DNA from: Vibrio comitans
GTDB taxonomy: Bacteria; Pseudomonadota; Gammaproteobacteria; Enterobacterales; Vibrionaceae
Direction of reading: 5' to 3'
Length of the DNA stretch: 64,000 bases
NCBI GenBank assembly: GCA_024346835.1
Contig: AP024867.1
Coordinates: 558,001 to 622,000, forward strand
Part shown: positions 35,885 through 44,349 of the stretch, in pieces
Numbering within the stretch: position 1 is the stretch's first letter
Layout: each line of letters begins with the position of its first letter
Program-made: the position numbers and the translations under genes
Notes under the pieces: model-generated
The model's input: only the letters and a program-made list of their open reading frames with translations
Told to the model about the DNA's origin: nothing
Databases searched by the model: none

Positions 35885-35994
35885 CGTCGTTCTGGAAACC
35901 CGATAGGGTTATCCAGAACCATAGTATGTGCACACTTTGGTTAAGTACTTACCAAGATCCCAGATAAATTCCTTTGGAATTTTCTGGGATGACG
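35885..35994. repeat. Solitary two-hairpin repeat
   Basis: One 110-bp element: CGTCGTTCTGGA, hairpin 1 (TTCTGGA...ACCC...GGGT...TCCAGAA), an intervening stretch, then CCCAGATAAATTCC...GGAATTTTCTGGG and ATGACG. Hairpin 2 is nearly identical to that of the first unit of the 17.1-17.6 kb array. It begins 19 bp after the GGDEF gene stop. Confidence 0.82.
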
Positions 35995-36123
35995 GTTTTA
36001 AGATGTTCTTTCCCCTATCATCGACTATCCTATCTATCTAAGTGTCTGTTTAAAAAACACTATTTAAGCCTTGCTCACTCTTTTCTTACTGTCTCTCGGC
36101 AAGGTGCATTTTAGGATTGATGT

Positions 36124-37950
36124 ATGTATAAAATCTTCGAAGGATTCACCAAAGCCTTCCCAAAAAACGAGCCTGAACAGCCGCCAAATACGGTTTTCGC
36201 ATTTTGTCGTTATTACACCAAGGGATTTGAAAAACCTCTGCTACTGATGGCACTGCTTAGTACAATCGTCGCTATTGTCGAGGTGTCTCTGTTTGGCATG
36301 ATGGGTAAACTCGTTGACTGGCTAGGGTCGAGCAATCCTGATACCTTCATGCAAGAAAATGCGAACACGCTAATCACCTACGGCGTGTTGGTGTTGATCG
36401 TTATGCCTGTTCTAGTCACCTTGCATTCATTGGTTCAACATCAGACCTTACTGGGTAACTATCCAATGTCTATCCGTTGGATGGCACACCGATATCTGCT
36501 CAAGCAAAGCTTGTCGTTTTACCAAGATGATTTCGCAGGGCGAATAGCCACCAAGGTGATGCAGACGTCCCTTTCCGTAAGGGAAACCGTCATGAAGACA
36601 CTGGATGTATTTGTATACGTCAGCGTGTACTTTACCTCTATCATAGTGCTTCTAGCTCAAGCAGATTATCGCTTGATGTTGCCAATGCTAGCCTGGCTTT
36701 TGGCGTATATTGGTATTCAAATCTACTTCGTACCTCGCCTAAAGCAGGTCTCTTCGGAGCAGGCCGATGCTCGCTCAACCATGACGGGACGCATTGTCGA
36801 TAGTTACACCAACATAGCAACGGTGAAGCTTTTCTCTCATAGCAAACGAGAGACCGAATATGCAGAAGAAGGCATGGAAGGTTTCTTAGATACCGTTTAT
36901 CGTCAAATGCGCCTTGTTACTGGCTTCAATGTAATGGTTGAAGTGGTTAACTATGTATTGGTATTTGCCATTGCCGCTATTTCTATCATGCTATGGATGG
37001 ACGATGCCATCAGCATCGGCGCTATCGCCATCGCAATCAGTTTAGCGCTTCGCTTGAATGGCATGTCGATGTGGATCATGTGGGAGGTGGGCGCATTGTT
37101 TGAAAATATGGGCACCACCGTTGATGGTATGGCGACACTTTCTAAGCCCATAGACATCAAAGACAAGCAAGATGCGAAGCCAATTCAAGTAGAGAATGGC
37201 GGAATACATTTTGATGACGTTAGCTTTCACTACGGTGAAAATAAGGGCGTCATAAGCAACCTGAGCTTGAATATTAAACCCGGAGAAAAAGTGGGCTTAG
37301 TTGGGCGCTCTGGTGCGGGGAAATCTACTTTAGTCAACCTTCTGCTGCGTTTCCACGATGTAGAAGGTGGGAAAATCAGCATCGACCAACAAGACATCTC
37401 CGCCGTTACTCAGGACTCTTTGCGTAGCAATATCGGCATGGTGACACAAGACACCTCGTTACTGCACCGCTCTATTCGAGATAACATCTTGTACGGCAAC
37501 CCGACGGCGAGTGAAGAAGAGCTTGTTGCGGCAACCAAACAAGCGCATGCCCATGAGTTCATAGAAACATTAACCGACCCGTTTGGTAATCTTGGCTATG
37601 ATGCTCAAGTTGGAGAGCGAGGCGTAAAGCTCTCTGGAGGACAGCGTCAGCGAATTGCCATCTCTCGTGTGTTGTTAAAAGACGCGCCAATATTGGTGCT
37701 TGATGAGGCAACGTCTGCTTTAGACTCGGAGGTTGAGGCCGCCATTCAAGAGAGTTTAAACGAATTGATGGAAGGAAAAACGGTGATTGCCATTGCCCAC
37801 CGCCTATCTACAATCGCGGCTATGGATAGACTCATTGTCCTAGATAAGGGACATATAGTGGAGCAAGGAACCCATCAGGAGCTTATTCAGGGGAAAGGCA
37901 TCTACGCGCAGTTATGGGCTCATCAAACCGGTGGATTTATTGCACAATAG
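36124..37950 (+). CDS. ABC exporter, fused permease and ATPase
   Basis: 608-aa half-transporter of the MsbA/lipid-and-drug exporter type, expected to act as a dimer in the inner membrane. Residues about 38-330 hold six helices; the ATPase domain spans about 355-600. Seen: Walker A GRSGAGKST at 394-402, ABC signature LSGGQRQR at 503-510, Walker B ILVLDE at 523-528 and the switch His in AIAHRLST near 560. Helix boundaries are typical of the family. No partner gene adjoins it. Substrate unknown; a multidrug or lipid substrate is possible. Confidence 0.88.
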   Translation: MYKIFEGFTKAFPKNEPEQPPNTVFAFCRYYTKGFEKPLLLMALLSTIVAIVEVSLFGMMGKLVDWLGSSNPDTFMQENANTLITYGVLVLIVMPVLVTLHSLVQHQTLLGNYPMSIRWMAHRYLLKQSLSFYQDDFAGRIATKVMQTSLSVRETVMKTLDVFVYVSVYFTSIIVLLAQADYRLMLPMLAWLLAYIGIQIYFVPRLKQVSSEQADARSTMTGRIVDSYTNIATVKLFSHSKRETEYAEEGMEGFLDTVYRQMRLVTGFNVMVEVVNYVLVFAIAAISIMLWMDDAISIGAIAIAISLALRLNGMSMWIMWEVGALFENMGTTVDGMATLSKPIDIKDKQDAKPIQVENGGIHFDDVSFHYGENKGVISNLSLNIKPGEKVGLVGRSGAGKSTLVNLLLRFHDVEGGKISIDQQDISAVTQDSLRSNIGMVTQDTSLLHRSIRDNILYGNPTASEEELVAATKQAHAHEFIETLTDPFGNLGYDAQVGERGVKLSGGQRQRIAISRVLLKDAPILVLDEATSALDSEVEAAIQESLNELMEGKTVIAIAHRLSTIAAMDRLIVLDKGHIVEQGTHQELIQGKGIYAQLWAHQTGGFIAQ

Positions 37951-37963
37951 ATTGAAAAAAACT

Positions 37964-37990
37964 GGCCTAGAATTCTCTCTAGGCCTTTTC
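37964..37990. terminator. Bidirectional terminator
   Basis: Perfect 8-bp stem GGCCTAGA/TCTAGGCC with a 6-nt loop, then TTTTCTTTT on the right and AAAAAA on the left. It separates the convergent ABC and amidotransferase genes. Confidence 0.82.
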
Positions 37991-37994
37991 TTTT

Positions 37995-38735
37995 CTAACC
38001 TACCTGTTGAAAACCTTCTTCTTGAATCGACTGAGTGTTGAAAACAAAAAAGGCATCAATCCAATGCAAAACAATAGCGGAGTCTGGTGCTTGTTTTAAC
38101 TGCTCAAATGTAGAACGATAATGCTCCTCACTAATTAGGTGTTTACGCATTTCTATAAGTTCAGAGGTAAACTCCAAAGAAAATTCAGGGTGCCCTTGAA
38201 CGGTGAATATGTGGTTGTCCTTTGCCAACATAAAGTTTGGACAAAAATCACTAGAAGCAACTACCCGCATTCCGCGAGGAACAGTAATCACCTGATCTTG
38301 ATGACTCACCAACATTTGCAGCCTATCGATGGACAGATTCATCCAACGCTTTTGCGCAACAATATTCACTTCATCGTTGCCTAATCCCCAACCCTTGGGT
38401 GATTTTTCAACTGTACCGCCAAGCGCACGAGCAATAAGTTGATGCCCAAAGCAGATACCTACCAAGGGCTTACGCCTTGCTTCACAGCGTTGAATCCAAT
38501 CTATTAACCCTAAGATCCAAGGGTCATTATCATATGCATTACACACACTCCCCGTAAGTATGTAGCCGTCACAATCTTCTAGTTCAGGCAATTGCTGATT
38601 AAATGCATCATATTCGTAGAAGGTAATTTCATTGTTGACCGCTTCGAATACCTTGGCGATCATATTTGAATACTGGCCGTAATTTTCAGAAAGTGCTGGT
38701 GCTAAATGCCCGCATACTAGAATCCCTATTTTCAT
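37995..38735 (-). CDS. Class I glutamine amidotransferase-like protein (GMP synthase-type)
   Basis: 246-aa single-domain protein with the class I triad: nucleophile Cys95 in GICFGHQ, and His182 and Glu184 in GHPEFS. It begins MKIGILVCGH, as in the stand-alone GMP-synthase-glutaminase-like family, which lacks the synthase half. Cytoplasmic. Such proteins are thought to hydrolyse glutamine or gamma-glutamyl compounds, but the substrate of this one is unknown. Monocistronic. Confidence 0.83.
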   Translation of the reverse strand: MKIGILVCGHLAPALSENYGQYSNMIAKVFEAVNNEITFYEYDAFNQQLPELEDCDGYILTGSVCNAYDNDPWILGLIDWIQRCEARRKPLVGICFGHQLIARALGGTVEKSPKGWGLGNDEVNIVAQKRWMNLSIDRLQMLVSHQDQVITVPRGMRVVASSDFCPNFMLAKDNHIFTVQGHPEFSLEFTSELIEMRKHLISEEHYRSTFEQLKQAPDSAIVLHWIDAFFVFNTQSIQEEGFQQVG

Positions 38736-39116
38736 CCATCGCCCTCGCTTATCCTATGAGAATTCTGCCTAACCATTAACGAGTATAGGCACTTATTTCT
38801 CTTCGCAACGACAAATTCAGTAAGAATTAAGCTCAAAAATCAATCATAAAACCAATGCGCAAACTTAGCGTAAGATCACATTTTTAAAACGTAACTTAGA
38901 ATTGTTACCTTATTTTTGAGATCTCATAAATAATCACTCGCCTTCTATAACCTCAACCCTTTAAATCGACAAAAACTGAATAGCTAGATACTGATATTGC
39001 ATAAAGAGTGAATAAATATAAGGGATATTCAATCACAATGAATATTTGAGGCTTGCTAAGCACTTCTAAGCCTGTATTGTGACTTTTCATTTTAGATTGC
39101 AAGGGATGCATTTTTT
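38736..39116. other. Upstream region of the astAB operon
   Basis: 381 bp, very A/T-rich, between divergent genes. Besides the inverted repeat at 39025-39045, nothing is recognised. The start of astA is preceded by AAGGGA about 11 nt upstream, slightly long. Confidence 0.45.
39025..39045. promoter_or_regulatory. Inverted repeat upstream of astA
   Basis: Perfect ATATTCA-N7-TGAATAT. The TGAAT/ATTCA half sites are those of ARG boxes (ArgR), and TGAATAAATA lies just upstream, but the spacing and order differ from the consensus TGAAT-N4-ATTCA. ArgR binding is therefore only a possibility. Confidence 0.35.
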
Positions 39117-40154
39117 ATGCTGTTGATACGTCCAATTACAGCAAGCGATCGTCAAGGACTGGCGGAATTAGCGAAACAAACAGGTACCGGTTTCACCTCA
39201 ATGCAGGATGATCCAAAACGCATTGATCAGATGATTGAAGATGGCTGCGCTGCGTTTGAGAGCCATACTCCTTTAGAAGACGGGTACTATTTGTTTGTTG
39301 CTGAAGATCTAGAACAGCAAACATTGGTGGGTACCTGTGCAGTTCAAGCAGGTGTCGGCTTGCAGGACCCTTTCTACAGCTATCACCTAGACACTACAGT
39401 GCATGCCTCGCGAGAACTTGATGTATACAGCAAGGTGCAAACCCTAAGCCTCAGCAATTTCCACACAGGATGCACTGAATTGTGCACTCTGTTTTTGCTT
39501 CCTGAATCGAGAATGGGCTATAACGGCCATTTGCTCTCTAAAAGTCGTTTTTTGTTCATGGGACAAAATCAGGAACGCTTTGATTCTACGGTTATCGCAG
39601 AGATGCGTGGCTTTAGTGACGAAGAAGGGAGTTCACCTTTTTGGGAAGGACTCGGACGTCACTTTTTCAACCTAGATTTTGCAATCGCAGATAAGCTATC
39701 GATGCACGACAAGGTATTTATTGCTGAGTTAATGCCTAAAAACCCTATCTACACCAACCTGCTACCAGAAGAAGCTCAAGAAGTGATTGGTCATACGCAC
39801 CCACACACTCTGCCAGCTCGTAAGCTTCTGGAGTCAGAGGGGTTCCGCTTCAATCACTACGTCGATATTTTTGATGCAGGGCCAATGTTGGAGTCACAAG
39901 TCAGGGATATTAGAGCCGTACGTGAGCAGCGCTTAGCCACTGTTAAAATTGCCAAAGACATTACTCCAAGTGAGGTGCCTTATCTCGTCAGCAACGGCAA
40001 AGTGAAGCACTTTAGAGCGCTAGCAACCAAAGGGATTCAGCTTGAAGGCAATACCATCATTATGGATACCAAGCTTGCAGATACGTTGCAGCTTAAGGAA
40101 GGCGATTCTGCGCCGTTTGTTCCACTGTTTAACGCTCTAGCAGAGCAAGAGTAG
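39117..40154 (+). CDS. astA: Arginine N-succinyltransferase AstA
   Basis: 345-aa cytoplasmic GNAT-fold enzyme that transfers succinyl from succinyl-CoA to arginine, first step of the arginine succinyltransferase (AST) pathway. The family signatures include [11 protein letters not shown] at the start, [16 protein letters not shown] in the middle, the region [12 protein letters not shown] and [10 protein letters not shown]. It is followed after 20 bp by astB, the next enzyme of the pathway, forming a two-gene unit. Close relatives AruF/AruG are the subunits of the Pseudomonas enzyme. The remaining pathway genes (astC, astD, astE) are not in the window. Confidence 0.92.
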   Translation: MLLIRPITASDRQGLAELAKQTGTGFTSMQDDPKRIDQMIEDGCAAFESHTPLEDGYYLFVAEDLEQQTLVGTCAVQAGVGLQDPFYSYHLDTTVHASRELDVYSKVQTLSLSNFHTGCTELCTLFLLPESRMGYNGHLLSKSRFLFMGQNQERFDSTVIAEMRGFSDEEGSSPFWEGLGRHFFNLDFAIADKLSMHDKVFIAELMPKNPIYTNLLPEEAQEVIGHTHPHTLPARKLLESEGFRFNHYVDIFDAGPMLESQVRDIRAVREQRLATVKIAKDITPSEVPYLVSNGKVKHFRALATKGIQLEGNTIIMDTKLADTLQLKEGDSAPFVPLFNALAEQE

Positions 40155-40174
40155 AATCCATTCAAGGAGTGAAG

Positions 40175-41530
40175 ATGAACAACTCAACCCAACATGTTGA
40201 AGCCAATTTTGATGGTCTTGTAGGCCCTACTCACAACTACGCAGGCCTATCTGACGGAAACCTTGCCTCTAAAAACAATCAAACTAAGGCGTCTAGCCCA
40301 AAGCTAGCGGCCAAAGAAGGCCTGAAGAAAATGAAGGCCTTGCATGACCTTGGAATGGTGCAGGGCGTCATTGCGCCCCTTGCCCGCCCAGATATTGGTA
40401 TGCTTCGTCAATTGGGCTTTACCGGTGATACAGCATCTGTATTGAAACAAGCGGCCAAACATTCTCCGGCACTTTTAGCGGCTTGCTGCTCTGCGTCAAG
40501 TATGTGGACTGCTAACGCGGCCACTGTCTCGCCAAGCAGCGATACACACGATGGCAAACTGCACTTTACGCCAGCAAATCTAATAAACAAATTTCATCGC
40601 TCTATCGAACACCCGCAAACGGGTCGAATCCTTAAGGGAATGTTTAGCGATACTAATCACTTTGCTCATCATGATGCGCTTCCATCTAGCAACTATTTTG
40701 GTGATGAAGGTGCGGCAAACCATACACGTTTCTGTAATGAGTATGGTGATCATGGTGTAGGCTTCTTTGTGTTTGGTGAGAGCGCATTCAATAGCGCTAT
40801 GGCAAAACCAACACGCTTCCCTGCACGCCAAACGTTAGAAGCAAGCTCTGCAATCGCTCGAATACATGGTTTGGCAGAAGACAAAGTTGTGTTTGCTCAG
40901 CAAAACCCTGACGTGATTGACGCGGGTGTATTTCATAATGACGTGATCGCCGTGGGTAACCGAGACGTAATGTTCTGTCATGAAAAGGCGTTCCTCAACA
41001 AAGAAACGGTATACAACGACCTCAGCAGTGCTCTAGAAAAGCCATTAAAAGTAATTGAAGTACCTGAATCTGCTGTCTCTGTTGCTGATGCAGTGGGTAG
41101 TTACCTGTTCAATAGTCAACTACTTAGCTTACCAAATGGCAAGACCGCTTTAGTTGTTCCTAGAGAATGTGAGGAAAACCTGCAAGTTGCCGATTATTTG
41201 CAAACCTTAGTTGCAAGTCACCAAGGCATTGATGAACTACTTTGCTTCGACCTGAAACAGAGCATGCAAAACGGTGGTGGCCCTGCATGTCTTCGTTTAC
41301 GTGTTGTTCTCTCTCCAGCCGAGCAAGCAGCCATGAACCAGTCAGTTTTAATGAGTGAGTCGCTGTTTTCTACGCTCAATGTATGGGTAGATAAGCATTA
41401 TCGTGACTCGATTTCTGCTCAAGATTTAATGGACCCCTCTCTACTAACAGAAAGCCAAGCAGCGCTAGATGAACTGACTCAGATATTAAAACTGGGCTCT
41501 GTTTATGATTTCCAAAAAACGGGAATATGA
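40175..41530 (+). CDS. astB: N-succinylarginine dihydrolase AstB
   Basis: 451-aa cytoplasmic enzyme converting N-succinylarginine to succinylornithine, two ammonia and CO2. It starts with [15 protein letters not shown], the family hallmark, and has [14 protein letters not shown] and [11 protein letters not shown], which carries the catalytic Cys region. Full length. The ATG at 40175 is preferred over a GTG at 40169 because AAGGAG (40164-40169) is then 5 nt away. Second gene of the astAB unit; the next region holds a structured RNA candidate, not further ast genes. Confidence 0.93.
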   Translation: MNNSTQHVEANFDGLVGPTHNYAGLSDGNLASKNNQTKASSPKLAAKEGLKKMKALHDLGMVQGVIAPLARPDIGMLRQLGFTGDTASVLKQAAKHSPALLAACCSASSMWTANAATVSPSSDTHDGKLHFTPANLINKFHRSIEHPQTGRILKGMFSDTNHFAHHDALPSSNYFGDEGAANHTRFCNEYGDHGVGFFVFGESAFNSAMAKPTRFPARQTLEASSAIARIHGLAEDKVVFAQQNPDVIDAGVFHNDVIAVGNRDVMFCHEKAFLNKETVYNDLSSALEKPLKVIEVPESAVSVADAVGSYLFNSQLLSLPNGKTALVVPRECEENLQVADYLQTLVASHQGIDELLCFDLKQSMQNGGGPACLRLRVVLSPAEQAAMNQSVLMSESLFSTLNVWVDKHYRDSISAQDLMDPSLLTESQAALDELTQILKLGSVYDFQKTGI

Positions 41531-41609
41531 CGCAAGCACTAATGGATGCAACATAGTATGAAAATAGTTGCACTTTATTGCCGTTACGCGAATTGTTTAT
41601 AAATTGAGT

Positions 41610-41790
41610 AGATTTACAACTTAATTACAGATAGGATGATTTTGTAGTCATCTTTCTTTCTCAACGACTACAAAATGAGAAGGCTTACACTAAAGCCTCA
41701 TAAATTTGGTCTTATCTGTATCAGTTGGCTAACTTACACATATCTGACCCACTCTCCATACCCAAGGCCATCCACCTTGGGTTTTCTTTG
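41610..41790 (+). ncRNA. Candidate structured small RNA between astB and a 63-aa gene
   Basis: No open reading frame is convincing here, yet three hairpins follow one another. They are ATTTTGTAGTC/GACTACAAAAT (41639-41676, 11-bp perfect stem), AGGCTT/AAGCCT (41681-41698), and a terminator ACCCAAGG/CCTTGGGT (41760-41782) ending in TTTTCTTT. A possible promoter (TTGCCG, 16 bp, TAAATT) precedes it near 41578-41605. It could be an independent sRNA or the 3' UTR of astB. Boundaries are approximate and no known family is recognised. Confidence 0.42.
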
Positions 41791-41975
41791 TCTGCGGCGT
41801 TTTCTCAGTAAGGGAATGCACTATAAGGACAGGAACCTTTAAACACCACCCTCGAGTTCTTTTATAGGGTACCTTGAATCCACAATCGTGTAATAAACTC
41901 CCGCGCCCCTATTCCTGTCAGTGTCCCCTGCACACCCAACACAAATCACAACTCAATAACAAAACCGCAACAATA

Positions 41976-41989
41976 TTGATCTAGATCAT
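41976..41989. promoter_or_regulatory. FNR-like site upstream of the 63-aa gene
   Basis: TTGATCTAGATCAT matches the FNR consensus TTGAT-N4-ATCAA at 9 of 10 defined positions, about 66 bp before the start codon. It suggests oxygen-responsive control. The rest of 41790-42054 has nothing further that I can name. Confidence 0.5.
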
Positions 41990-42054
41990 TTTCTGAAATG
42001 CTTAGCTGAATTAAGGTGAAGTTGTTAACAAAGTGTGAACAAAGGAGTATTCGC

Positions 42055-42246
42055 ATGGAACTAAAACAAGACCCAAGATGCTACACCGACGTATGCGTAA
42101 ACGGACTTTGGTATCACTATGACCACTGCGGGACAAAGGCTTATATACTCAAGGGAGGAGCTTCACCTTCGGTGGACTTCCATAAAGAGCCTAAAACTGA
42201 GGACGAATTGGTCGATATGATCAAAGCATTGGACCAAGCTAAATAA
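42055..42246 (+). CDS. Small conserved-looking protein, 63 aa, function unknown
   Basis: No family recognised. The start is the ATG at 42055 with AAGGAG 7 nt upstream; an extension to 42016 has no RBS. The protein has two or three cysteines (RCYTDVC, HCGTKAY), no membrane segment, a Gly-rich centre and an acidic helical C-terminus (TEDELVDMIKALDQ). It has its own terminator and an FNR-like site upstream. The strong RBS and terminator argue that it is a real gene. Confidence 0.6.
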   Translation: MELKQDPRCYTDVCVNGLWYHYDHCGTKAYILKGGASPSVDFHKEPKTEDELVDMIKALDQAK

Positions 42247-42272
42247 TTAAAGCTACGCCTAACACAAATAGA

Positions 42273-42302
42273 AAAACGGCCTGATTTACATCAGGCCGTT
42301 TT
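42273..42302. terminator. Bidirectional terminator
   Basis: A 13-bp perfect stem (AAAACGGCCTGAT and complement) with a 4-nt loop and T/A runs on both sides, between the 63-aa gene and aroG, which converge. Confidence 0.9.
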
Positions 42303-42324
42303 ATTTTAAACATCTTTTAGAAGC

Positions 42325-43377
42325 TTAAGCTTTGCGACGTGCGGTCACAGCGTCTGCAAGTTGGCGTAGTACCTTCTCAGTATCTTCCCAACCAATACAA
42401 GCATCAGTAATAGACTGTCCGTATGTTGCGGCTTTACCGTCAACTAGGTCTTGTCTACCTTCAACTAGGTGTGATTCAATCATTACACCGAAGATAGCTT
42501 GCTCTCCACTCGCTAGTTGCGCTGAAACGTCCTCAGAGACGTTAATTTGACGTTGATATTGCTTGCTGCTGTTTGCATGGCTGAAATCAATCATCACCTT
42601 CTGACGTAGCTTAGAGGCCTCTAGCTGTTGCTTGATATCAGCAACGTGCTCTGCACTGTAGTTTGGCTCCTTGCCTCCGCGAAGAATGATATGACAATCT
42701 GGGTTACCACCCGTTTCCACAATCGCAGAATGGCCGTATTTCGTTACCGATAGGAAGTGGTGAGATGCCTCAGCACTGCGAATTGCATCAGATGCAATCT
42801 TAATGTTGCCGTCTGTACCGTTTTTGAAACCAACAGGGCAAGATACGCCTGATGCCAACTCACGGTGGACCTGAGATTCGGTAGTACGAGCACCGATAGC
42901 GCCCCAGCTGATCAAGTCACCCACATATTGAGGAGTGATCATATCTAGAAACTCGCCCGCCGTCGGTAGGCCCATATCCGTTAAGTCTAAGAGCAGTTTA
43001 CGCCCCATGCGTAGGCCATCGTTCAACTTGAACGTATCGTTTAGGTATGGGTCATTAATTAAGCCTTTCCAACCAACCGTAGTACGAGGCTTTTCAAAGT
43101 AAACACGCATAACAACTTCTAGGCGATCACCTAGCTCATCACGAAGCACTTTTAGGCGCTTACCATACTCTAATGCAGCCTCGGTATCGTGAATCGAACA
43201 GGGACCAACAATCACCAATAAACGGTCATCTTGGTCATTTAGGATGTCATGAATCGCTTTTCGCGAATTATATGTGGTCGCAGCAGCGGTTTCCGTTGCT
43301 GGAAAGCGTTCCAAAATAGCAATTGGCGGTAGTAGTTCTTTTACTCTATTGATGCGAACGTCATCGGTTTGGTACAT
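42325..43377 (-). CDS. aroG: 3-deoxy-7-phosphoheptulonate synthase, AroG type
   Basis: 350-aa cytoplasmic DAHP synthase condensing phosphoenolpyruvate and erythrose-4-phosphate, the first step of aromatic amino acid synthesis. Type I alpha signature: IVGPCSIHD, MRVYFEKPRTTVGWKGLIND and AGEFLDMITPQY. GPCSIH holds the metal-binding Cys near residue 59. The sequence is closest by eye to phenylalanine-sensitive AroG (start YQTDDVRINRVKELLPP) rather than AroF or AroH. AAGGATAAT precedes the ATG. A TyrR-like box lies upstream. Confidence 0.93.
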   Translation of the reverse strand: MYQTDDVRINRVKELLPPIAILERFPATETAAATTYNSRKAIHDILNDQDDRLLVIVGPCSIHDTEAALEYGKRLKVLRDELGDRLEVVMRVYFEKPRTTVGWKGLINDPYLNDTFKLNDGLRMGRKLLLDLTDMGLPTAGEFLDMITPQYVGDLISWGAIGARTTESQVHRELASGVSCPVGFKNGTDGNIKIASDAIRSAEASHHFLSVTKYGHSAIVETGGNPDCHIILRGGKEPNYSAEHVADIKQQLEASKLRQKVMIDFSHANSSKQYQRQINVSEDVSAQLASGEQAIFGVMIESHLVEGRQDLVDGKAATYGQSITDACIGWEDTEKVLRQLADAVTARRKA

Positions 43378-43560
43378 AGTAGATTATCCTTAAATTCTTA
43401 CCGCTTACAGAATAAGCACTTAGCATTCTAAATTTATGCAGTGCTGTAACGGCATCTGTTTTGCTTGTGTCCATGCAACTTAACTAAGAAGAAAACGAGT
43501 TTCAATCACTTTTTTAATTAAAAAGCAATATTTTGACAATATATAAATTTTACGCAAGGT

Positions 43561-43578
43561 GTATAATTTTAATTACAC
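43561..43578 (-). promoter_or_regulatory. TyrR-box-like operator upstream of aroG
   Basis: On the minus strand TGTAATTAAAATTATACA matches the TyrR consensus TGTAAA-N6-TTTACA with one mismatch in each arm. Downstream of it toward aroG a promoter-like pair TTGTCA-N17-TAAAAA can be read. This agrees with TyrR control of aroG known in enteric bacteria. Confidence 0.5.
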
Positions 43579-43616
43579 CCAATAATTAAGAGCTTCAAAG
43601 TGATTCAACACATCAC

Positions 43617-44225
43617 CTAAAGCGCTAATTTATAATGACTTAATAATAATTCAGCACTACGCTGCGCATGTAAACACTTTTCTTCTTGTGTGGGAAAACC
43701 TCTCATTCCTACCAACAGAGGCCAAAAATAATATCCTTTTATCAATGCGTAGGCTTGTTCAGTAAATAGGCTAACATCGCACTCCTTCAGTTTTGCATCT
43801 GCCATTGCTTGTCTTGCCCAAATAGCTATCGCACTATCCTCTTTGGAAAACTTTGCCACTTGCAGTTGCAACTCTTCAGGGGAGTAAAAATAATGACCGA
43901 TTGCGACTCGTGCCAGCTCAATGTAATCGGGAGCGCAACTCACCTCAATTTCTGCCAACAGTATTTTTTCTAACTGCAAATCCAAAGGCGTATCTGGTTG
44001 ATAAACCAAATCAATCTCTTGAACCGCTTCTCGCCACATGATGCCTACTAGCTCGATCACTAGTGCTTCTTTCGAGCTGAAATGATTATATACGGTACGT
44101 TTGGAGACATTAGCTAGGCTAGCAAGCTTATCCATGCTGGTATTCTTGACGCCAAATTCAAGAAAGGATTGCTTTGCAGCGGCGAGGATCGCTTCGCGCT
44201 TTAATTCACTACGTGTTTTTTTCAT
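43617..44225 (-). CDS. TetR/AcrR-family transcriptional regulator
   Basis: 202-aa repressor with an N-terminal helix-turn-helix (AAKQSFLEFGVKNTSMDKL, then SKRTVYNHFSSKEAL) at about 12-55 and a helical ligand-binding domain. It starts 125 bp from the divergent metallo-hydrolase gene, with a strong inverted repeat between them, so it probably represses that gene and itself. The ligand is unknown. Its stop codon lies 39 bp from the aroG TyrR-like box. Confidence 0.87.
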   Translation of the reverse strand: MKKTRSELKREAILAAAKQSFLEFGVKNTSMDKLASLANVSKRTVYNHFSSKEALVIELVGIMWREAVQEIDLVYQPDTPLDLQLEKILLAEIEVSCAPDYIELARVAIGHYFYSPEELQLQVAKFSKEDSAIAIWARQAMADAKLKECDVSLFTEQAYALIKGYYFWPLLVGMRGFPTQEEKCLHAQRSAELLLSHYKLAL

Positions 44226-44307
44226 TATTTATCAATATCTTATTTATGGTGGAGGAAAAACCATCACCTAATTTTACACTAAGCAGTTTACTTTTAAAGC
44301 TTTGCGT

Positions 44308-44330
44308 GTAAACTACACCGTATAGTTTAC
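44308..44330. promoter_or_regulatory. Probable TetR operator between tetR-like and MBL genes
   Basis: Perfect 8-bp arms GTAAACTA and TAGTTTAC around a 7-bp spacer, in the divergent gap 20 bp before the metallo-hydrolase start. A further half site AGTTTAC lies at 44285-44291. The position and symmetry fit a TetR operator. Confidence 0.62.
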
Positions 44331-44349
44331 TTTCATTGATAACATTTAC

